Shown: one piece after another, positions 57,608 to 64,000 of the stretch
Layout of the letters: every line of letters begins with the position of its first letter
Numbering within the stretch: position 1 is the stretch's first letter
Made by a program: the position numbers and the translations under genes
The notes under the pieces: model-generated
The model's database searches: none
What the model was told of the DNA's origin: nothing
The model's input: the letters and a program-made list of their open reading frames with translations, nothing else
Origin: Shewanella vesiculosa
Lineage (GTDB): Bacteria; Pseudomonadota; Gammaproteobacteria; Enterobacterales; Shewanellaceae
Direction: 5' to 3'
Length of the DNA stretch: 64,000 nucleotides
Assembly (NCBI RefSeq): GCF_021560015.1
Contig: NZ_CP073588.1
Location: 1,736,001-1,800,000 of the forward strand

Positions 57608-59612
57608 CTACTCTTTTGATAAGGTAAACTTACTCACTTGCTGTGACATATTGCTCGCATCATTAAGTAAACTGTCGTTAAGCTCAGCGAGTTGTTGCGA
57701 TATGTCTTGAGTATGGTGATAGATTTCAGTGATTTTCATCGCATTGCGATTCACTTCTTCGGCCACCGCAGACTGCTCATGCGTCGAGGCGGCAATTTGT
57801 TGGTTCATGCTGTCTATCACCTCAACGTGCTCAGCAATGAGCTTAAGCTCTCGACCAGCATGCTTTGATTCTGCAACGCTTAACTGCGCCTGTGCTTGGC
57901 CACGTTTCATGGCATTGACTGCCAGTGTTGCGCCGGACTTTAAGCGTTCGGTCATGTTTTTAATGTCTTCGGTTGAGCTTTGTGAACGCTGTGCTAGCGT
58001 GCGTACCTCATCAGCCACAACAGCAAAGCCTCGACCTTGGTCGCCCGCCCTAGCGGCTTCAATTGCAGCATTGAGTGCCAATAAGTTGGTTTGCTCTGCA
58101 ATAGAGCTAATCACATCAAGAATGATCACAATACTTTGTACATCGGTATCTAAACGTCCAATAGCCTCTGCTGCATCGGCTATTTCATTGGCTAATATTT
58201 GAATTGCATCACCGGTTTTGCTGACATCATTTTCACCGCTTTTGGCCTCTATGTTGGCTTTGGCTGACGCATCTGAAGCTTGGACAGCATTAGCGGCAAT
58301 TTCATGCACTGTTGCACTCATTTGTGTCATGGCTGAAGCCACTTGCTCTGCTTCTGATGAACCTTGAAGCACATCGGTTTGCAATGAGCGTGTATAACCG
58401 TTCATTTGTTCAACAGCATTCACCAGATTCACGGCATTGACGCGCACCTGGGTAATGATGTCTTCAAACTCGGCCATCATTTGATTAAATGCTAGCGATA
58501 TTTGGCCAAATTCGTCTTGCGATTGTTGAGGTAAACGAGTGGTTAAATCAAATTGGGTTCCGGCATGGAGCATTTGCTTGTGCAATACGCTTAAGCTGCG
58601 ATGCAAATAACCCGACACACTCAGGCTCATTACAATGACAAACACTAATGCGAGCAGTAATAGTAATGCGATGTAGTACATCTGCTGCGTTGCATGGGCC
58701 AGTTTATCTTGGCTAAGCTGCGTTAAATCATCACCAAATTGTTTTTCTAGTTGAGTCAGTATCGCAATACGCGTTGATATTTTAAACCATTCTTCAGGGT
58801 CTTGAGCCAACATGGCTGAAGAATCTTGAGCAAAAGCGAGTTCACGTAAGACTTGTACATCTGCCATGGCGCTGCTTTGCTGGGCTTGCTTATATGCGTT
58901 GATATTACTGACATTCGCAGCTGCAATAAACCGTTCAGCATAGGTTTGCTGCTCAGCCACTAAGGTGACAAACTTGCGAAATAAGCCTGGCGCAAACTCG
59001 CTGTTACCAAAAGTGGTACTTAATACGGCCCCGTTCTATCCCTGCACGCTCTTTTAACTGTAAATAAGCCGCAAACGCTTTGAGGCGCATTGATAATTCA
59101 CTGTCTAGGCTTTGGCTCGCCGCTTCATCGACCATCGACAGCAATAGCGTGTTCATTTTGGTGTAATAACCGACTTGCTCAGGCACTGAAACAGTGAGGC
59201 TGCTAACCTTATCACGCATCGTTGTTAGTTGAATTAATGATGAGGCGACTTGATCGTAAGTCGCTTGCAATTGAATGGGGAAGTCATCTTGCTGAGCAAA
59301 TTGTTTAAAGCAGCTAATTTGGCTGTCGGTTTGACCACGCTGCCCGGGTAAATCGTCTTTAAATGATTGCCCTTGAGACCCAATGTAGCCTGCGCTCATG
59401 CCGCGCTCTTTTTGCAGTTCATGCACCAGCGCACTATTAATAATGGCAACATTCGACAGTTCTATCACTAGCTTTAGTTGTTGCTGGGTGCGGTAATGAT
59501 TACTCACATACATTCCACCAAATAAGATACTGGTGAGCAGCGGTGGCAATACGAGTAACGCAAGCTTACGTGATATTTTAAGGTTACTTATCCACTGCCA
59601 ATTCATAAACAT
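57608..59612 (-). pseudogene. Methyl-accepting chemotaxis protein with NIT domain, frameshifted
   Basis: Two frames together make one chemoreceptor of about 667 residues. Frame 1 (59612-59004) has a first membrane helix and the NIT-type sensor start ELQKERGMSAGYIGS; it runs off after RAGIERG. Frame 2 (open from about 59031 to 57608) continues [15 protein letters not shown], the second membrane helix, HAMP and the signalling domain with [15 protein letters not shown]. The break is in GGGG (59029-59032); three G restore the frame. The NIT domain is associated with nitrate/nitrite sensing. A homopolymer sequencing error is at least as likely as a real mutation. Confidence 0.85.
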
Positions 59613-59769
59613 TCCTTTGCGATTAATAAAACATACGATTCAGTGATACTTTAGACGACATTAGGCATATTGTATTACTCTGTAAGTAAAACTCAGACTT
59701 AGCTCACAGCTAAATTAGTTTATGCCGTTCTAATTATTAATAATCTACTCACTATGGAGTAGTTGTACA

Positions 59770-60582
59770 CTATTGCTGCAATGCTAAGCAAAAATCACTA
59801 ATCAGTTCAGGCCAATCATCAACATCATCCATAGAGTTAGCGATATGCAGTTTGGCATTCGGTAACGCCTTTTCAAGTTCAATAGCTGTTTCAATGGGAT
59901 GAGCATCATCATCTTGCCAAGCAAGAATTAGCGTTGGCACCCTAATGCTGGCAAGTTGCTGCTTACTTGGGAGGTCATTTTGAGCGGCCGCGGTAAATAA
60001 CTGACTTAATGTCTGGCGTTTCATCGACTTTAGTCCATCTAACATCCCCAAAACACTGTGCTTGTGGGCATCGATTAACCAACGAGGTAACATCTTGTCT
60101 AAATGCTTGGCATTCATTTGGGCTAAGCCTTTACCGCCAAGTATGCGTGCGGCTTTGGCTATTTTATAATAATAATTAACTTGATTGGCTCTAGCCTGCC
60201 ACGCGATAGGCGGGGTCATTAAAATGAGTCCTTGAATGCTTTCGGGATTGGCCAATGCAGCATACAAGCTGGTTGCACTGCCCATGGATTGACCACCCAA
60301 AATCATTGGTGTCGGTGCTTGATAATGCGCCGCGACCCTCAACATGTCTTTCGCAAGAGACGGCCAAAGGTAATCGTCAACAGACTCACCCGCAGTAGAT
60401 AATCCATGACCGATTGCATCATAACGAATAAGTTGTAACTTTTTAGGAAACCGATGCCAAGCATACACGCCAATAGCATCTTCGCTTTGCATGCAGCCAC
60501 ACAGACCGTGGGCCCAAACCAAGGCTTGCCCCTTACCGCTAATGGAACAATTAAACTGATTGATATTAAATTGCTCTGTCAT
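59770..60582 (-). CDS. Alpha/beta-hydrolase fold protein
   Basis: The 270-residue protein has an oxyanion-side WAHGLCG (23-29), the nucleophile elbow GGQSMGS (about 96-102) with catalytic Ser, an Asp in LAWQDDDAHP and a likely histidine in the HP of that segment or near the C-terminus; the canonical late catalytic His is not obvious in the last 30 residues. Substrate unknown; ester or thioester hydrolysis is possible. It is 22 bases upstream of nothing clear and follows the small conserved gene at 60.6-61.0 kb on the same strand, so the two may be cotranscribed. Confidence 0.78.
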   Translation of the reverse strand: MTEQFNINQFNCSISGKGQALVWAHGLCGCMQSEDAIGVYAWHRFPKKLQLIRYDAIGHGLSTAGESVDDYLWPSLAKDMLRVAAHYQAPTPMILGGQSMGSATSLYAALANPESIQGLILMTPPIAWQARANQVNYYYKIAKAARILGGKGLAQMNAKHLDKMLPRWLIDAHKHSVLGMLDGLKSMKRQTLSQLFTAAAQNDLPSKQQLASIRVPTLILAWQDDDAHPIETAIELEKALPNAKLHIANSMDDVDDWPELISDFCLALQQ

Positions 60583-60604
60583 GGCCTGTGGTTCTCCTAT
60601 CTGT

Positions 60605-60970
60605 CTATCCTTTTACAATTTCAATCAATCTATTAATAAATAGTATGATTGCATCTGTCGTATCAAACCTAAATGCTAAACCGTAATGAATTTCACTTAA
60701 GCCTTTGTTACGGCGTGTTGGAAAACGAGTCATTTGAGCATTGTGGTAATAATCGTATTTGGCATGGACGCCATCAATAGTGGCCAGTTCAGTAGAAAAA
60801 ACCTCAAATGCCGGACGAATGATCAGTAATGGGGTTTTACCTTCAACATGTAAATAAACCGGCTCTTTTAACTCTGGAAGCATGTATTCGGTGACATTCT
60901 TAATATTAAAATTAGTACGACATTTGAGTTCATTCAAGGTTGATGCAACTTGTTCAAGGGTGATGCTCAT
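60605..60970 (-). CDS. Conserved hypothetical protein
   Basis: ATG at 60970 gives 121 residues (MSITLEQVASTLN...); ten further upstream codons are open. No recognised domain. The sequence has mixed alpha/beta character with ELKEPVYLHVEGKTPLLIIRP, a basic TRFPTRRNKGLSEIHYG segment and a C-terminal helix FINRLIEIVKG. Its stop is 22 bases from the hydrolase start, consistent with an operon. Cytoplasmic by composition. Confidence 0.7.
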   Translation of the reverse strand: MSITLEQVASTLNELKCRTNFNIKNVTEYMLPELKEPVYLHVEGKTPLLIIRPAFEVFSTELATIDGVHAKYDYYHNAQMTRFPTRRNKGLSEIHYGLAFRFDTTDAIILFINRLIEIVKG

Positions 60971-61040
60971 AAAGTGGATGCCTGTGCTGGGTAATGTCAT
61001 TGATTTATATCACTAGAGTATATGGCTTAGCTGAATAAAT

Positions 61041-61074
61041 AAAAACAAAAAGCCCCGAACAAATGTTCAGGGCT
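61041..61074 (-). terminator. Rho-independent terminator of ybiT
   Basis: AGCCCCGAAC / GTTCAGGGCT stem with a four-base loop and one wobble; on the minus strand it is followed by TTTTTGTTTTT. It lies about 40 bases past the ABC-F gene stop. Confidence 0.8.
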
Positions 61075-61112
61075 AATGGTGTTAGTGCGATATTAGTAAC
61101 GATAAAGCAGAA

Positions 61113-62705
61113 TTATGCGTCAATACCTTTACTCGCCAAAAACTCGTCGTATGTGCCTTTGAAATCGTTAATCCCTGTCGGAGTCACTTCAAGAATACGA
61201 GTGGCTAACGATGATACGAATGCACGGTCATGAGATACGAACATTAATGTACCTTCGTACTTTTCAAGCGCGTTGTTTAATGACTCAATCGATTCCATAT
61301 CCATGTGGTTGGTTGGCTCATCGAGTAATAAGATGTTCGGCTTTTGCATGATAAGTTTACCGAAATACATACGGCCTTTCTCACCACCAGATAGCACTTT
61401 GACTGACTTTTTAATGTCATCGGCACCAAACAACATACGGCCTAGAATACCGCGTACCGATTGGTCATCGTCATTTTCTTTGCGCCATTGACTCATCCAT
61501 TCGAACAAGGTCATGTCATTGGCAAAATCAGCTTCATGATCCTGGGCGTAGTAACCAATATTGGCATTTTCAGACCAATTAATGGTGCCTTCATCTTGTG
61601 GGATGTCGTGTACTAAAGTACGCAACAAAGTCGTTTTACCGACACCGTTTTGGCCCAAAATAGCAATCCGCTCGCCCACTTCAACCATAAGGTCGAATTT
61701 ACTAAATAACGGAGTATCGTAACCTTTAGCTAAGTTTTCAACAACCAAGGCATTACGGAACAATTTCTTTTCTTGTTCAAAACGAATAAACGGGTTCACA
61801 CGGCTTGATGCTTTAATGTCATCTAGCTTAATTTTATCAATTTGCTTGGCGCGTGATGTCGCTTGCTTAGCTTTAGATGCGTTAGCCGAGAAACGCGCAA
61901 CGAAGGTTTGTAACTCTGCAATTTGTGCTTTCTTCTTCGCGTTGTCACTCATTAAACGTTCACGAGATTGCTGTGCAGCCATCATGTATTCGTCGTAGTT
62001 ACCTGGGAACACACGTAATTCGCCATAATCTAAGTCAGCCATATGAGTACAGACTGAGTTTAAGAAATAACGGTCATGCGAAATAATGATCATGGTGCTG
62101 TTACGTTGGTTCAACATATCTTGTAACCAGCGAATAGTATCGATGTCCAAGTTGTTGGTAGGTTCGTCAAGTAACAGTAAATCTGGGTCAGAGAATAATG
62201 CTTGCGCCAAAAGCACACGCAATTTAAAACCTGGAGCGATTTCGCTCATTAAGCCAAAGTGTTGTTCGGTACCAATACCGACACCTAAAAGTAAGTCACC
62301 TGCACGAGATTCAGAGGTATAACCATCCATCTCGGCAAATTCCATCTCAAGTTCAGATACTTTAATACCGTCTTCTTCGCTCATTTCAGGTAAAGAATAA
62401 ATACGGTCGCGCTCTTGCTTTACTTTCCACAACTCACGGTGGCCCATGATTACAGTGTCTACGACAGAAAAGGCTTCGTATGCAAACTGGTCTTGGTTTA
62501 ATTTACCCATACGTTCGTTAACATCTATTGAGACGTTACCACTTGATGGTTCTAAATCACCGGCAAGGATTTTCATAAAGGTGGATTTACCACAACCATT
62601 CGCGCCAATTAAACCGTAGCGATTTCCGCCACCAAATTTGACTGAGAGGTTTTCAAACAGTGGCTTAGCGCCAAACTGCATTGTGATGTTAGCTGTTGTA
62701 ATCAA
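61113..62705 (-). CDS. ybiT: ABC-F family ATPase YbiT
   Basis: A soluble protein with two ABC domains and no membrane part. Walker A 1 GANGCGKST, signature 1 in [12 protein letters not shown], Walker B 1 [12 protein letters not shown]; Walker A 2 GQNGVGKTT, signature LSGGEKGR, Walker B 2 [12 protein letters not shown]; the interdomain linker is [13 protein letters not shown]-like. TTG at 62705 was chosen because it gives exactly 530 residues aligned with E. coli YbiT from its N-terminus; the open frame runs 29 codons further without support. ABC-F proteins act on ribosomes; YbiT's precise role is unsettled. Confidence 0.92.
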   Translation of the reverse strand: MITTANITMQFGAKPLFENLSVKFGGGNRYGLIGANGCGKSTFMKILAGDLEPSSGNVSIDVNERMGKLNQDQFAYEAFSVVDTVIMGHRELWKVKQERDRIYSLPEMSEEDGIKVSELEMEFAEMDGYTSESRAGDLLLGVGIGTEQHFGLMSEIAPGFKLRVLLAQALFSDPDLLLLDEPTNNLDIDTIRWLQDMLNQRNSTMIIISHDRYFLNSVCTHMADLDYGELRVFPGNYDEYMMAAQQSRERLMSDNAKKKAQIAELQTFVARFSANASKAKQATSRAKQIDKIKLDDIKASSRVNPFIRFEQEKKLFRNALVVENLAKGYDTPLFSKFDLMVEVGERIAILGQNGVGKTTLLRTLVHDIPQDEGTINWSENANIGYYAQDHEADFANDMTLFEWMSQWRKENDDDQSVRGILGRMLFGADDIKKSVKVLSGGEKGRMYFGKLIMQKPNILLLDEPTNHMDMESIESLNNALEKYEGTLMFVSHDRAFVSSLATRILEVTPTGINDFKGTYDEFLASKGIDA

Positions 62706-63223
62706 AATGAAATTCCAAATCGTGTTGTGTGTTGAAGCCGATATCAAATTATAGTGTATTCGCTCAAGTTGACATCTATATGACTCAAGCAAGCAAAAAT
62801 GATATTGAAACTAGAATACGGCAAAGCCGAGGTAAATACGAAGCGCGATAGTGTAAGGATTTTTGGCCTATTTATCAACCTAGCAATCAACAATAGCGCA
62901 GACAAATACTGGCCACTTTTGAGATGCCAGCAAGTATATGCCAACCATAATGCATATATCAGGGACGATAAATACACCAAGGTGGCTTAACACCGAAAAC
63001 ATCAATATGTTTTCGGCATCAATGATAACCGTGTGAAGTATTTAGTAAAAATATTGCCTCAGCTTAGGCGCTTGCTGGATCTGTTACATGGTCAGGATGA
63101 ATTTCTGCTTGGATAAAGCAGTTTTGTAGCACTTTTTTCGATGGGTACATACTTGCTGTGCTATCAATTATTTGCGCATCAAAATCGACAACAATAGGAA
63201 TAAAATGGCTCGCTTTGGTGATT
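62706..63223. other. Intergenic region right of ybiT
   Basis: About 520 bases with two overlapping short frames on opposite strands (62744-62980 and 62799-62990), neither with gene-like features. A perfect 10-bp inverted repeat, CCGAAAACAT / ATGTTTTCGG, lies at 62993-63016 without a T-run. The ybiT promoter should be near 62710-62780. No RNA gene recognised. Confidence 0.5.
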
Positions 63224-64000
63224 TTACGCTGTCTTAATTTTTTTCAATGCGCTGATATCAGCATTCGAAGGCGAATGGTCAAAAGTAAAATACAAATAAT
63301 GAATCGTATTTTGAGACTTCATTCCGAGCACTTTCTTTAACTCTACTAAGCGAGTCACTAATTGCTCATTCTGTGCTTGAACCTGCGCAATTGAGACTTT
63401 ACTCATATCAAATACGGATATTGAAATAACACTATTGATATACTTTTGCGCCGCAATAAACTCAAGCCCTTCAACCTTAGGTGAACCGTCTGTCTCGAGT
63501 ATTGATGGCGCTAACTCTACAAAGCCGTTGCTATTGATTAAAATGTCTTTTAAACGCTCACGGGCTGTGGGCAATGTACTAAAATACGCCTCTTTCTTAC
63601 GAATATTGTGTCTCATGTAAACCGCTAGGGCACCACAAAGCACTAAAAAGACGATTTTGCCACCAATACGATGCCAAAAATCTAGGTATGGCGCATCCGG
63701 TAAAGTAACCCCGGCTTCCAAGGTTAGCGCTTCAACCTCTAGCGGCATCAGATCAATGTATAAATCATCTTCTGGCAGCATGCCAGCAAAACGGCCATCG
63801 TAATTCCACAGTGGAATAAATAATACTTCAACCGATTTATAGATATAGCCAATATCGACGTTATCGCCCTCAGGGGTCTGAAATCGTTCGTCATCGGGAA
63901 GTTCCACTAGGGTAATAATGTTTTCCCCACCAAAAGAAATTAATCCCGCTTTGGCATGCGAAATATTAGCGGTTATAAGCAAGCAGAATAGCAATAGTAA
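63224..64000 (-). CDS. Hypothetical membrane protein with signal peptide (5' end beyond window)
   Basis: The frame is open to the window edge. The visible N-terminus (LLLLFCLLITANISHAKAG) is the hydrophobic core of a signal peptide without its charged start, so translation probably begins just outside. A periplasmic part of about 100 residues follows, one membrane segment near 115-133 (GGKIVFLVLCGALAVYM), then a cytoplasmic domain with helices, ending at 63224. No family is recognised. Confidence 0.7.
   Translation of the reverse strand, partial: LLLLFCLLITANISHAKAGLISFGGENIITLVELPDDERFQTPEGDNVDIGYIYKSVEVLFIPLWNYDGRFAGMLPEDDLYIDLMPLEVEALTLEAGVTLPDAPYLDFWHRIGGKIVFLVLCGALAVYMRHNIRKKEAYFSTLPTARERLKDILINSNGFVELAPSILETDGSPKVEGLEFIAAQKYINSVISISVFDMSKVSIAQVQAQNEQLVTRLVELKKVLGMKSQNTIHYLYFTFDHSPSNADISALKKIKTA

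Noticed and set aside
62744-62990. Two overlapping short frames right of ybiT
   Set aside because: They lie on opposite strands over the same bases, lack ribosome sites and motifs, and one overlaps the ybiT upstream region.
62993-63016. Terminator hairpin
   Set aside because: A perfect stem, but no T-run on either side and no gene ending nearby.

Overview
The window looks like a chromosomal segment of a marine gammaproteobacterium, most probably Shewanella or a close relative. This is inferred from remembered gene order and content: a FimV/HubP gene beside asd-pdxB-fabB and divergent mnmC, the oleABCD long-chain olefin cluster, long-form PstC/PstA proteins, YbiT, DUF1289, DUF1415 and DUF2797 genes. 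No rRNA or tRNA gene was seen.

Layout. 1-8.1 kb is a housekeeping block: the 3'-truncated polar-hub gene fimV, asd, pdxB, fabB, then mnmC on the other strand. 8.2-9.6 kb holds a decayed IS110/IS1111-type insertion sequence lying against a palindromic repeat. 9.8-31 kb is an exopolysaccharide locus read mainly on the minus strand. Its downstream half (galU, O-antigen ligase-like, VpsP-like, CpsB phosphatase, Wzc-like kinase, Wza-like export protein, outer-membrane barrel, VpsL/WcaJ-like initiating transferase) follows the order of a vps-II-type module. The upstream half is AT-rich, with six family-2 glycosyltransferases, an ExoV-like pyruvyl transferase, a Wzx flippase, a broken epimerase, a Wzy-like polymerase and a divergent acyltransferase. 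Together these could make, modify, flip, polymerise and export one surface polysaccharide.

31-32.3 kb is a gene-poor scar with a faint transposase relic. 32.4-35.6 kb carries lapG, a frameshifted lapD and a small secreted Gly-rich protein, a c-di-GMP-controlled adhesin-release module without an adhesin gene in the window. 35.7-37.1 kb is packed with palindromic elements, one of which contains a GIY-YIG nuclease gene in its loop. 37.1-43.4 kb holds megL and oleABCD. 43.7-48.1 kb holds a methyltransferase, DUF1289, YajD, DUF502 and a MOT1-like transporter. 48.4-54.0 kb is pstC-pstA-pstB-phoU without pstS, preceded by a probable Pho box. 54.3-57.2 kb holds gcvR-like, DUF2797, LysE and DUF1415 genes. 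The end carries a frameshifted chemoreceptor, an alpha/beta hydrolase, ybiT and a membrane protein cut by the window edge.

Several genes (vpsP-like, epimerase, lapD, chemoreceptor) are broken by small indels, three of them in or beside homopolymers. Some may be sequencing errors rather than biology, so 'broken' calls should be read with that in mind. The most interesting structural observation is the palindromic repeat family and the GIY-YIG gene nested exactly between the two arms of one copy, flanked by a 9-bp direct repeat.
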